Positions 10,366 through 21,668 of a stretch of 35,579 nt of DNA are shown one piece after another. The position numbers were made by a program, and so were the translations under genes. The first letter of the stretch is position 1, and the number at the start of each line of letters is the position of its first letter. Source of the stretch: Gonium pectorale (Eukaryota; Chlorophyta; Chlorophyceae; Chlamydomonadales; Volvocaceae). The notes under the pieces were generated by a model. The model did not search any database and was not told the origin of the DNA. It was given only the letters and a program-made list of their open reading frames with translations. The DNA lies in the NCBI GenBank assembly GCA_001584585.1, contig LSYV01000003.1, forward strand, positions 3,454,192 through 3,489,770. The letters run 5' to 3'.

Positions 10366-11616
10366 GACATACGGCCTTGGAACCGGGTTGGCATGTACCG
10401 GCGCGGAGACCGTGCGGAGGAGAGCCGGCGAGGTCACCAGCGCGGTGGATCTGTCTGAATAAGCAGCGAGGCGGTGGCGATACGAAGAGTTGAAGTTGGT
10501 TGCTGTACGGAAGGGACGACAAATCACACAGGAGGGGAGGTGGTGCAGGGGCTCGGATAACCTTTAGGTGCGGGAGGGTCCGATGCGGAAACGGCCGCGT
10601 GCATCTATGCGGCAGAGCCGCAACCCGTGTTACCACTAAGTGAAAGCGGCAGCTGACAGTTTCGCTGTTCTTAGTCCGCCATTAGCAATGCGGCCTGTCC
10701 CAAAAGGAGATGGTTAGGCGATGGTGCCCAGGGAGACCCAACCATTTTTGCCTGTCTGGGGCTCTCGGGTCGGCCCCATTGCCGAGCATGTGTTGACACT
10801 GTTGATAGCAATACCGGTACTGAGTCCGGAGGGAAGGAAAACGGCCGCTTGCGCCGACTTATGAGGCCACTCTATTAGCGGATGTGCACCAGGTGGCAGC
10901 CATATCCTGTTCCCTCAGCGGCGGGACGACGCCATCACAGCTGCATGCTCCTTATGACAACTACGGTTACGTGGAGAGCTTGGAGAGAGACATTGTTCGT
11001 TACATACCATACACATTTTGAACGCTCGATGCCAAAAGTCCAGTGCCTGCGGCGGACTGGTATGAAAGAGAAGGGAGAAGCAACACCCTCTTAGGCACAG
11101 AGGGTGGGCTGCTTGTCCCTCCCGTTGTCACGGGAGGGCTGCTTGTCCCTCCCGTTGTCACGGGAGGGCTGCTTGTCCCTCCCGTTGTCTGCGCCCTTTC
11201 TTCGCCTCTCCGCCTGTAACCTTTCCACAGAGAAAAAAACAGAGGGTGTTGCTCTTAGGCACAGAGGGTGCCTCTTTCTATGCAGGTTTCTCTTTTTTCA
11301 CAGACAGTTTAGTTGGCACTTTGCACTCAGTGCGCAAGGCCCTTATACCCCTGGCTTCTTGCGGCAGTTGTTCGGTCTCGCATTTGGGCTGGTAGCGCCC
11401 TAAGCCACGGTCGCCCGTACCGCCCAAACTCCAAAGAAACACTGGACGAGGAGCCCAGATGACGCGGGTCATACAAATCTCCGGTATGTCCAGCAGTACA
11501 GTCCACAGACCACTCTGTCTTAATCATTTGCTGCAGTATGTGGCCCTTCTCAGCCGCGGACAAGACACTGGACAAGCGGCGCGTCCTGGCAACCCTGCCC
11601 GTCACCAGGTCACGTC
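10366..11616. other. Intergenic region between convergent genes
   Basis: Here the 3' ends of the BAP31-like gene (plus) and SET paralogue B (minus) face each other. No gene was recognised. It contains the 30-bp tandem repeat at 11106-11189 and its flanking repeats. A TGTAA at 11215-11219 is about 850 bases past the BAP31 stop and is only a weak candidate poly(A) signal. Confidence 0.5.
11079..11270. repeat. Composite repeat: 30-bp tandem flanked by inverted and direct repeats
   Basis: Copies of a 30-bp unit (gggctgcttgtccctcccgt then tgtcacggga) start at 11106, 11136 and 11166, the last cut to 24 bp. Outside them lie an exact 13-bp inverted pair (11079-11091 and 11241-11253) and an exact 19-bp direct pair (11088-11106 and 11252-11270). 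The nesting suggests a small mobile-element remnant or a local duplication. Confidence 0.85.
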
Positions 11617-14600
11617 TCACGATGAATCCGCACGGCCAAGCACAGGCCGAGCTGGGCAGCCCGCAGCGACCAAGTCCCCGTCACCCATTGAGCAGGAGCC
11701 ATCCCCTTCCAGCAGCCCTGTCAAGCGCCGTATTTCGTGCTGCAGTGCCTTGATTCGCCGGCTCTCCAGCCCCTTCATCATGTCGTACACGTAGTCCTCC
11801 CCCGGGGGCTTGGGCGGGAGCGGGTCGGGCGTGCTCCTCAGCTCCTTGTAAATGCCGACCAGCCGCTTCAGCTCCGCTTCTATCTCCTCGGTGGTGCCTG
11901 TGTGCACATCGGTGAAGGTGGCTATCAAGTGTACCCGGTATGAACGTATGATAACCCAATGCTGTGCCATAAAACTGCCAGCTGCACAACAAGTGTGCGG
12001 CAAAACTGCCGGTTTGCGGCAGTCCGAGTTTAGCTCTGTCCATCAGTGCGCCCCCTTTTGAGAGAATCACGGCCTTGCAGGCGACTGTTCATGACTCCCA
12101 CCCGCAGAGTCTTATATGAGGATGCCAAGGCGCGCCCTTCACCCAGCTGTGGCCGTCCCCCGCGGGTTCGTTCATCGTGAACCGTGAACTCCTCACCCGT
12201 GAACTCCTCATCGTTGGATGCGTAGTCGTCTGAGTATCTTGATTTTGGATCAAGGTCCCGGCGGTCCACCATTGCCAAGCGGGGAGGACCCTCCAAGGCG
12301 GGCAGGAAGCTGGCGGGGCGGCGATGGGTGGGGTTGCTTGAAGGTTTCGGAGGGCCATGGGTGGGGCGGGCATGGGCGCGACATATGTGGCCCTGGACGG
12401 GATGGTGCCGGGACTGTCGTCGGCCTCACTGCACGTGATGGCGCTCCCGGTATCGAAAGCACATCGGCATGGGACGTACGCTCGTCGTATGGACAGGAAC
12501 TGACCCGTGGGTCGGCGTGTCTGCCATCCCTACCCCAGGGTACTGGGAGCAGCGCCCGCGGCCACGCCGTGCAAAATGAATTGCACTGGACGCGTTCTCC
12601 TAAATCTGCCCAGATCGCCAGCCGACCCGCCCCGCCGCCCGCCCCCCTCAGCCTCCATGCACGAGCTCACCCGTAGTGCGCGACCGCGTAATCGTCCCGC
12701 ATGTCGCCGTAGCCGTAACAGATCTGCGGCACGCCGGGCAGGAGGGCGAGCGGCACAGAAGGCAGCGTTTTGGTTACACGCGCGCTCCCTGGATGGGCTG
12801 ACATGCAACCGGTGTGACCGACCAGGCGCAAGGGGCGGCGTGCCGTGAACCTGGTACCGGGAGCCGCGGGAGGGCGGCGGCGCAGCGACGTTGAGCTGGC
12901 AGGTAGGCGCGCCGGGAGGACGTGCCAGGCCCAAGAGCCGGGCTAAAGAGGTCAAGGACAGCTATCCACAAGCTGACGCACGAACGCGCATTCATTGCGA
13001 TCTCGGTCTCTGTCATCGAGGGCCGTTGCTGCCCCACGCACGCAGCGCCGCCGTACCTCCTGCCCCTCCGCGACGTCCTCCCCAGCCAGGAAGTACACCA
13101 GGTCGTCCCGGTACTCGCTCAGGTAGTGGCGGCAGTTCGGCCGATGGTTGGCCATGTCGAAGACGGGCACCAGCAGCATCCGGTTGCGCCCCGGCCTCAT
13201 GACGGCTCGCGTGTTCACCTGAGCGCGCGCGTGGCAATTGAACACGTACGCCGGCGTGGCATGCAGGATGCAGCCGTGTTCGTCAGTTACGAACACGGCT
13301 ACAATACCACTAGGGTATCCGGGGTCTTCGCTCGGCGGACCCCATCGGGCGCCAAGAAAAAGGGCGGCCTATGAATGCACGCTCCGTGTTCTTGCCATGT
13401 TGGGAACGCACGAGCGCACGCAGGACGTTTGCGCCGCTGGAAACCGCTGGAGACTGCGAAAGTCCGCGAAGCTCTTGGAGACTGCTGCAAGAGAGGGTCT
13501 GGAGTCTACTATTCCACAGCCCAAACGGTGGTAAACGTACGCCCGGACCCAACAAGCGCAGGGCCCCTCCAACGTTATTCGAGGCTGCTTTGGGCTTTAG
13601 GCATCGTAACATGATAATTATTATGAAGGAGGCCCCGCCAGCGGCGGTGGGAGCCTACCTACAGGCTGTCTGGGATACCAGACACGCCATACATGGCGTC
13701 AGGCGCTGAAGCGGGGTAGAGACGAGGACCATAACCCGCTCCCCCAGCCCATTATTCGCGATTCGTCCATGGCCCCCCTGGCCTTGACGGACGTGTAACC
13801 TGTAACCTGTAACCTGTAATCCAACATTGCGCTGCAGAGCTCTTGTCTCCCGTCTCCCAACACGTCCCATCGCACTCACGATGGCACACGCGTACTTGAG
13901 GTCATCCAGCGTCACCGTCGCGTTGCCGACCATCTCACGGATGGTGTACTCCTTTGAATTGTCCATCTCTCCACTCAATAGCAGCTGAAGGGCGGACTGC
14001 CATGTCTCTACCTGGCCTTCCTGTGTGTATGGTGGACGTGGCACGATACAAGGAGCACGGCATTGGGTCAAAGGGAGCGTTTGTGATGGGAGCCCATGGA
14101 GCGGAGAGCGGGCTTCACCTAAAATTGCATTGGTCGTGATCCGAGTTGGCAACCTGGGCGTACGAGGCTGGTAAGATGGGCGGAAGCGCAGGGCCGGTAG
14201 GGCTGGTAAACCCTTCCCAGAGGCCCCACGTACCCAGTAGGCCGCCTTGAACATCGGGACGTACTGCGGGTCGAAGTTGCACATGTGCGTCAGCTCGGCC
14301 GGCTTGGGCCACGAGTCCACGTACGGCTTTAAGCGGCTGCAAGGAGGATACCGTGTCACACCTTAAGCGCCCTCTCTCCATGTTTAGAGGAGAATGGTCT
14401 GTTTAAGAGAGATTTCATCATGTACGTGTTTTCGACGTGTGCGTGCGACCCGTGCGTCCACCTTTGCGCAAGGATGCGAGCACACCCCCGCAAGGCCACC
14501 CTTCCACGGTCACCCTGCCTGTGAGGATCCTTGAGCTCCCTTAGAACTGTCAGTGTTGACACCTGAGGAGAGATTTCTTGGAGTGCTTTAGTACATGGAC

Positions 14601-15219
14601 TGGTAACAACGTGCGCCAGGCTCGCCAGGCGATTTTGGGGACCGGCCATGACCGTATTTCAATGAAACAGAGCCACCTTTGGGGCTTGTGAAGCCTATTC
14701 ATCACCAAATGCATAGCCACACGAGCGCAAGGCTCCTCACCACAAAGCTGTCGCTCAGAGATCCACCATTAAGTACTGTAGAGACAGGAATGGCTGCTAT
14801 GGTGTCGTTGAGTACGAGCGGCTTGGTCGCATGGAGCCCGCGCACCCCGTTGCTGTCAGCCTTGATCTCGGCATGAATCTGAATAGGGGAAAGGTCAAGG
14901 AGATTTAGTCTGTCGCTTCCAGCGTCTTTTGGGGGGCGGGACGAACGTCACATGTCTTGCTCTGTACCCGCCCGCCCTATTGGAAACGTCGCGCCTTCGG
15001 GAGTGTATGGCCGTAGAGGCGGGCTCCCTGTTTCTGTGCAGGTTTCTCTCTTTTACTACACACGCACTGCAAGGCGCTCAAGGCGCCGCTTCCCACCTCT
15101 CCACCAAGGCTTCGCACCCATCCGAACAATGAATCAGTAGCATCTAAAGACTGTGTGCTGGCGCGGAGTGTCAAACACCCCAGCAGCAAAAGCATGCACT
15201 TTGCGAAACTCCATTGCAT
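11617..15219 (-). CDS. SET-domain protein with signal peptide, paralogue B
   Basis: Protein lysine methyltransferase-like, LSMT/SETD type, substrate unknown. Exons in transcript order: 15219-15097, 14878-14741, 14562-14519, 14336-14234, 14020-13880, 13218-13057, 12723-12671, 12309-12197, 11897-11617 (1158 nt, 385 aa, phases consistent). Residues 1-23 (MQWSFAKCMLLLLGCLTLRA, then STQ) look like a secretory signal peptide, followed by SLFGWVRSLGGE. The SET-N motif is SNGVRGLHATKPLVLNDTIA. The core has RNRMLLVPVFDMANH (SAM-pocket N-H) and ICYGYGDMRDDYAVAHYGF (catalytic-Tyr region). The C-terminal helical part is PPGEDYVYDMMKGLESRR, with a tail about 24 residues longer than paralogue C. The third exon ends at a GC donor (ag|gcaggg) where C has GT. 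An in-frame ATG at 15282 would lengthen the start; 15219 was chosen by match to C. Homology is firm; activity and location are inferred. Confidence 0.9.
13795..13819. repeat. Short tandem repeat gtaacct
   Basis: About three and a half copies of a 7-bp unit lie in the intron before the sixth exon of paralogue B. It does not match the plant (TTTAGGG) or Chlamydomonas (TTTTAGGG) telomere repeat. Confidence 0.7.
14982..15054 (+). repeat. Dispersed repeat, copy P (intron 1 of paralogue B)
   Basis: A block of about 73 bp beginning ggaaacgtcgcgccttcggg and ending in a pyrimidine-rich tract. It recurs inverted at 16611-16681 (copy Q) and, more diverged, inverted at 22420-22482 (copy R). A part of the end (ctttctatgcaggtttctct) also appears near 11272-11293. 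It lies between the signal-peptide exon and the SET-N exon of paralogue B. Confidence 0.75.
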
Positions 15220-16610
15220 GGTCGCTGAGTACTGCGGGTCTGTGACTGTCAGCAATCCCGCACGGAAATAACGTCTGACCAATTGTTAGTAGAACAAAGT
15301 CGCCATTTCGTATGCACGCAGGAGTTGCAGGCAGCAACCGCCCAGCGGTTGGACAGTTGGAGAGGCTACGCGGCTCGTCAAGTTGTCATGCTCGACTGCT
15401 CCAAACGATTGGCCAGATCTAACCACCGGAGGGCTTTTCATATCCATTTAACGGTGCAGCATCTGCACCCTCACCAACCACCATCATCTGCACCGAGCAT
15501 CGCCACCAATCCCCCCTGTGGCGCGGCAGGCGAGGGGCCACGAGCAAGAGAGTGGAGCTGGCGACTGCTGGGAGTAAGTTGGATAAAGTGCGCGTGTTGC
15601 AAAGGCGGCTACTTACCGGCGGGCGTGCCATGGCTTCGCGGTTGCATCGTCCGCCGGGCGCTGTTCGGCTGCTTCATCCCTGCTCATCCGCTGAGAGTGC
15701 ATTTAACGGCGTGGCTGCCCCGGTATCTAATGTCAGCGTGTCGATGGCGCTACATCACGCACTTAGGCTTGCGGTGGCGGACCATAGGCGTGTTTCGCGT
15801 GGCGAAGTTGGGGCCGTTGTTTGAGGACGAACAGCTGCCGCGCGTACTGAAGGGATCGGCAATGCAACTCGGTGGCAGCTAGGTCGGGCCATCAAGATAT
15901 GCGATGTGCTGCTATATGCGCGCAGGCATGTCATTGCGCCGAACGCCGACGTCGCTCGTAGTGCTGTCATGTGCAATGACCGGCAACACCGCATGAGTGA
16001 CACTGGGCACAGCACACCAGCAGATGACGTTGTGGCGTGCGTAACCCACCAACTGCGAGAGTCTTTTCCCCGTGGGTGGGTAAGCGGCAAGGTTACAAGT
16101 GTGTGAGGCGAGGAAGGGCGAAGGCAACGGGAGGGACAACCCTTCCCCAGCCCCAGCGCACCACGGCAGCCAAACACCGGCTGCACGCAGACAATGAGAA
16201 GGAGCCATACACCTGAAGAACCCAGAACAGGACAAGGACGACAAGCCAGTTGCTTGGGCAGTTGGGCTGGCTCACAAGAAGTCGGCACTGCCAGAAGTGC
16301 ATACATGCTGGGGCTCGCGCGGGTCGACGTCGGGTTCCTACAGTTGGCTCGGGCCTTGGAGCCTACATATGCACCTACCTTTCGCCGAGTCGCTGCACGG
16401 CCGCGCCCGGGGCGGGCGGGGTGGGGGATGGTGGCCGGAGGAGGGCCGGAAGGAGATTGGACCAACCGTGCGCGTGGCGGTGCGCCTGTGCCAGTATGGG
16501 GATTGCCAAGCCCTATCTACATTGGGTGCCTGCAGCATCGGGACGCCCGGGCTCCTGCGTTCCAGCTTCAAGGCAGGCGACCACATGCGGCTGGATACTG
16601 GATAGCATGA

Positions 16611-16681
16611 AAAAGAGAATTTTGCAGAGAAAGATGGAGCTCGCCTCTACGGTCATACACACCCGAAGGCGCGACGTTTCC
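16611..16681 (-). repeat. Dispersed repeat, copy Q
   Basis: The reverse complement of this block matches copy P (14982-15054) through ggaaacgtcgcgccttcggg, gtgtatg and ccgtagaggcg, with scattered changes. It sits 1.4 kb upstream of the paralogue B start in the opposite orientation to P. Confidence 0.75.
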
Positions 16682-17607
16682 GGTAGCATCGGGGATTGGG
16701 TAGCATTGGGATTTCAGTAAGGGGCGCTGGAAGAAGCGCGTGCTCCCGGCGTCTCTGCATCCGGCCTGGCCAAGCGACTGAGGTTGTGGGCAGTGGACGC
16801 GCGCGCTCGCCAAGAAGCTGACCGTACTCACTCCCATGCGCCACCTGTGGATCGGCCGAAAAGCCACTACTGTGCCGCGCAGGCGTTAGCGGTCATTGGT
16901 GTTCGGTGCGCGTCAACAGAACTTCCTGGATACCGTGCTGGCAGCGATAAATACAATCTGATGGTTGCAGCAAGGACTTGGGATGGGGGACTGCGGTACT
17001 ACGCCTGAAGGCAGCCCGGTTGTTCCATGCTAGCCGGATGGGATTTGGACACAGAGGCGAGGACAGACGGTGAGACCGGGCACGCGATAGCTGTGTTCCC
17101 GGTACGGAGTCAAGCGTGGGCCATTCTTTTAGAGCAGCCGAGCCGGGCTCGCAACAGCTCCACACTGTTCGCGAACACAACCTTCCAAACCTTCCAAATG
17201 CGGGAGGTACGGCTGCGTTCCTATCCTATCGGCCCCAGTCGAAGCAGCCGGCCGAATCACGACTGGTCACCCCACCGCAGCTCCCACAACGTTTGCTTCT
17301 CGCCACTTATTTATGACACGCCACGGCTCACGAGCATCACTGCCGATGATACCTCATGAGGACCCATGGGTCCATTGACAATCATGACCGCACTGGCATC
17401 GGGATGACCGAGCAGTCGAGCTATACGCGGCAATCAAGCCGTTGTGGACGGCGTGCCTCGCGGGCCAAGGCCGCAGTTCTGGCAACCATTCTGCAAACGT
17501 AATGAGAGGACGCCGTGGCAGTATACGGTATCCACAGAGAACCCGTCCGCACAGCTGCGCAATTGCGATGGCGGTGCGATGACAGTGCGTGATGCAATAA
17601 AAAAGAG

Positions 17608-17627
17608 NNNNNNNNNNNNNNNNNNNN
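17608..17627. other. Assembly gap (20 Ns)
   Basis: Twenty undetermined bases follow an A-rich stretch. The true gap size is unknown, and distances across this point are unreliable. Confidence 0.98.
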
Positions 17628-17828
17628 GTGCGTGCATAGGATAATAATAGCATAGGTGCGTACCGTAGACGATTTAGTTCTTGCTCGCGCAACATTCAGC
17701 ACCAAACAGGGCAAGCTGCCTGTGCATAAATGAAGAACGCCTCCGCCAGGCTTCGGCACGTCGCCTTCTTTAGGGTTTCCTCATGCATCTCGGAAGTGCC
17801 ATACACGCCCTAAGGCACCTTGCACATC

Positions 17829-20800
17829 TCATGACAGATCCAAGTTAACTTGGAGCAGCCCCGCCAACCGCTGCATCTCGTACTGCAGCGCGTTGATCCG
17901 CCGGCTCTCCAGCCCCTTCATCGTGTCGTACATGTAGTCCTCCCCCGGGGGCTTGGTCGGCAACGGGTTGGGGGTGCGCATCAGCCCCTCATAGATGGCC
18001 ACCAGCCGCTTCAGCTCCGCGTCCATTTCCTCCGCGGTGCCTGCAAGCGCGTGGGTCAGCGGCAGTACCGAGGGGGAACTAGAATGAAATTTATAGATAC
18101 GATAAGCTCATTAACCTGGGGCAGGTGCTTCGGGCACTGCGTCGGAGACGACAGCGCGCGCAACAGCAGCCACCGCCTTCAAGCTGCGGCTCGCATACCT
18201 CGCACTCGCACACACTCAACGGCGCCCCTTCGCGCTAGGCTTCCCGCGGAAGGCACACATGACTGGCCTCTCCGTAAAAAACCCCTGAGTTTCACCTGTG
18301 AATGCTTCCTCCGAGGGCGCCTCATCGTGGCTGTACGGCGATTCCGCGTTGAAGCCCCGGTGGTCCACCAGCGCCAGCCGCGGAGGGTCCTCCAGCTCGG
18401 GTAGGAAGCTGGCGGGACGGGGCAGGTGGAGGACGGGTGGGACAAAGATAGGGCAACGGCGGATACGGAGCAAGCTCAACACGGAAAGGCAGCAGATGCA
18501 GGAGGCGACCCCCGGCGAGGTGCAACTGAATCCGACGCGCTGGATCACAGCAGGACCCACGGTGGGGCGAGGGCATCGTCTGCCCTGCCAAGGCTTACAA
18601 AGAGATCGACGCCTGCTGCTGCCAATGGGCCGATGCCCGCTGCATGGTGCAAGGCGTGCGGCGGCTCTGGCCCGGGTTCCTCCTTGGATCGGGGGCTGTC
18701 ATGCAATAGACCGGTTTCGGGATCAGCCATCGTTAACCTGCACCGCCCCAGCCCTGTTGTTCTGCCAACCTAATCACAGCGGCCTCATGGGCCGCTGCTC
18801 ACCCGTAGTGCGCGACGGCGTAATCGTCCCGCATCGCTCCATAGCCATAGCAGATCTGTGGACAGGCGGGCGGGCCAATGCACTTCAGAAGGCCTGTAAA
18901 ACCGTACTATTCGCCTGGATGGCCTTTGGCCGGTTGAAAGACAAGGCGGAGCCATAGAGGACAGTGTTTCCACGGCGGGACACGCCGCTGGACGAGCACA
19001 CACCCTACGTGCGTGCAGGCGCCCCGCTGCCGCGCGTCCTACGGGTACATACGGCCAGCCCCGCCACCGCCCTGCCAACCCGTGCTTGCCCGCACCTCCT
19101 GCCCCTCCGCGATGTCCTCGCCAGCCAGGAAATACATCAGGCCGTCCTGGTACTCGCTGAGATAGTGGCGGCACTCGAGCTTATGGTTGGCCATGTCGAA
19201 GACCGGAACCAGCAGCATCCGGTTGCGAGTCGCGCTCATGACGGCGCGCGTGAACGCCTGCGCGGGGGCGGACGCGGGGTGTGCGCAGCAGGCCAGCAGT
19301 AGGTCGGTTCTGACAGCGGCTGCGGCGGAGATTCCCCATCCTCAGAACACGGAATCACAGCTCAAGCCCGACACGCCCACAACCCCCCACGCACAGTCCC
19401 GGAGCGCACACTGAGTTTGTACCCAAGGTATAGGTAGGAATTGCGCCGCCCGCTGCCCCAGTCGCCGTTGCATCATTCCATTATCGGTCACCCGCCCGAC
19501 GTAAGGCCTATTCCCTGCAGCACCCCCGCCCCAGACTCACGATGCCGCACGCGTACTTGAGGTCATCCAGCGTCACGGTCGCGTTGCCGACCATCTCACG
19601 GATGGTGTACTCGACGCTGTCGTCCATGTCCCCACTGAGCAGCCGCTGCAGGTGGGTCTCCCAGTCGCGCACCTGCTGCTCCTGTTTGTTTGGAACGAGG
19701 GAGTGGAATGAGCAGGGGCACGCACCGCGGTGGGGGGGGGCATGCATGTATGCATATTCAAGCAAGTAGCATCTGGGGCATCCGGCATTGCGTCCGGGAG
19801 CGTGTCGACACGAGGCACGGCCATGCGTGGGCACCGGCACGGAAATTGTACACTACAGCACATGCAGCCACGCGCGCTCACTTCCTGGGACAACGCACCC
19901 AGTGGGGGGACTTGAACATGGGGGCATACTTGGGGTCGAAGTTGCACGTGTGCACCACCTCCCCCGGCTTGGGCCACGAGTCCACGTACGGCTTGAAACG
20001 GCTGCACGAGGACACACAGCGGCACAGCAAGCGGTGTCACGAGCAGCAGGTCACGCCCCACGTGCACCAGGACGTGTAATGCACCTCGGCGTTGCCAGTT
20101 CAGCTGGTGCGTGACGACGGGGGTCAGCAACGGAATTAATTGAAGAGGCACCCAAGTTGCAGGGGCCATACCGCCTGCGGCCCTCCGCATTTGGCCGAGG
20201 GCTGGCGCCGCGGCAAGCCCCGTGTCCTGCATATTGCAGTCACCTGTGCGGGTCTTTGAGCTCCTTGAGCACCGTGAGGACCGACACCTGCATGAATGGG
20301 GCAGATGGTGAACGCTGGGCATTCCCCGTTGAAGCGGTGTACGGCCCTTCCGCACGCCCTGGTCTCCGTACGCATGGGACTATGCTTGCTGCAAGGTCGG
20401 GATGAGCCGGGTGGCGACCCGTGGTTCCAACCGCAAAATGGTGACACATGGATCGGTTTCACCAGACACCGTCACGCATTCAGATGCGTACCGCAAAGCT
20501 TTCGCGAAGGGAACCACCGTTAAGGATCGTGGCGACGGGAATAGCTGCGATGGTGTCGTTGTACGCAAGCGGCTTCGTCGCGTACAGCCCGCGCACTCCG
20601 TTGCTGCCGACCTTGATCTCCGCATGAACCTAAAAAAGCGCGACGAGCGGGGTTGTCTCCTTGGGCACTTCGTGGAGTCTACACACTGTGTCGGTTCGCC
20701 GGGCCGAACTTGTCGCATCTCACCTCTCCACCTAGACTCCGCACCCAAGCGAAGAGCGACTCGACGGCATCAAGAGACTGCGTGTTTGCTTTGAGAGCAA

Positions 20801-20849
20801 AACAAGCGAGCAAAAGTACTGGCAAAACTTTCCAGCTCATATGCGTCAT
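17829..20849 (-). CDS. SET-domain protein with signal peptide, paralogue C
   Basis: Close paralogue of B. Exons in transcript order: 20849-20724, 20629-20492, 20287-20244, 20001-19899, 19681-19541, 19257-19096, 18855-18803, 18408-18296, 18040-17829 (1092 nt, 363 aa). Internal exon lengths 138, 44, 103, 141, 162, 53 and 113 are identical to B, so the pair arose by DNA-level duplication. The N-terminus (MTHMSWKVLPVLLLACFALK, then ANTQ) looks like a secretory signal peptide. SLFAWVRSLGGE, VHAEIKVGSNGVRGLYATKP and DTIAAIPVATILNGG (SET-N) follow. The SET core has RNRMLLVPVFDMANHKLECR at about residues 195-214 and ICYGYGAMRDDYAVAHYGF at 239-257. The C-terminal helical end (LKRLVAIYEGLMRTPNPLP, PPGEDYMYDTMKGLESRR) fills about 294-363. 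All splice sites are GT-AG. The acceptor side cannot be a histone-type SET with pre-SET Cys clusters; none are present. Substrate is unknown. Confidence 0.92.
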
Positions 20850-21632
20850 TGTAAGTGGCCAAATCCTTGGGAGACTGCACTACCATATGGCGGGCAAAGT
20901 CGCAGCGCAGGGTGGTTGGAGGTTAGTCCGAGGTGCCACATGACAGACAGGATTCAGGACAGTCCTTCCATGGGCATAACACAGATTCGTGCAAGGCAAA
21001 AGTTTGTATAGGCAACTGATTTTGCATGCACCAGGAGCGCAACACTCATTGCGGAGGTCCGGTCGAACGTATTCTCATACGCATCTCACTTGCGCACTGC
21101 AGTTTGAAGGGTGAGCATGGCCACTTTTGTGGTGCAAAATGGAATGCGGATATCAAGCAAACTGGAGATGCGGAGCTCCCCTGCTCCACAGGCGCCCCTT
21201 GCCCCCAGGCCCCTCCCCCGCCTGCACACACATACACACCCTCACGCACACCACCACGCCCAAGTCGTTGCTCACTTTGCTCAAGGTCAAGCATGGCAGA
21301 GCACCCCGGTAACCGCATGTGGGCAGCAGCTTGAGTTGTCAATTTGGAGTGGTCACAGCACACGACAGCACCGCGGCCAGAAGGCCTTGCAGCTAGCAAA
21401 TGGCGTGCAGTCGGCCAGCATCTCCGGATTGCATCCAATCACGCCGGCCATGGGCGCAGTTGGACATGCACATACAGCATCGTCCTTTATGGAGGCGGGG
21501 ACTGTCGTTGCAAGGCAATGTTGACATGTATATCGTGGTTGTAAACGGCCCCAGGTAACGACGGCAGCGCTAAACGAAGACGGTGGTTTCAAGGGAATGC
21601 GACACCGCCGTGCAGGTTGTGCCATCCCGCGA

Positions 21633-21668
21633 CAGTAGGGAACAGAGCTTCAGTAGGGAACAGAGCTT
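21633..21668. repeat. 18-bp unit duplicated in tandem
   Basis: Two exact adjacent copies of cagtagggaacagagctt, in non-coding DNA. Confidence 0.9.

Larger units (their letters stand above)
15220..17828. other. Region between paralogues B and C
   Basis: Contains the upstream region of paralogue B and the 3' flank of paralogue C, both on the minus strand. Open frames at 15283-15882 and 15552-15824 (plus) overlap; neither is recognisable nor shows strong GC3 bias. The shorter one, which includes SAESAFNGVAAPVSNVSVS, could be a decayed mobile-element gene, but this is only a suspicion. Repeat copy Q and the N gap also lie here. Confidence 0.45.

Noticed and set aside
13795..13819. Possible telomere-like repeat
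   Set aside because: The unit gtaacct does not match the known plant or Chlamydomonas telomere repeats and there are under four copies.
13655..14359. Continuous 234-codon minus frame taken as a single-exon gene
   Set aside because: It merges two true exons of paralogue B with the intron between them; paralogue C shows the same exons bounded by good splice sites.
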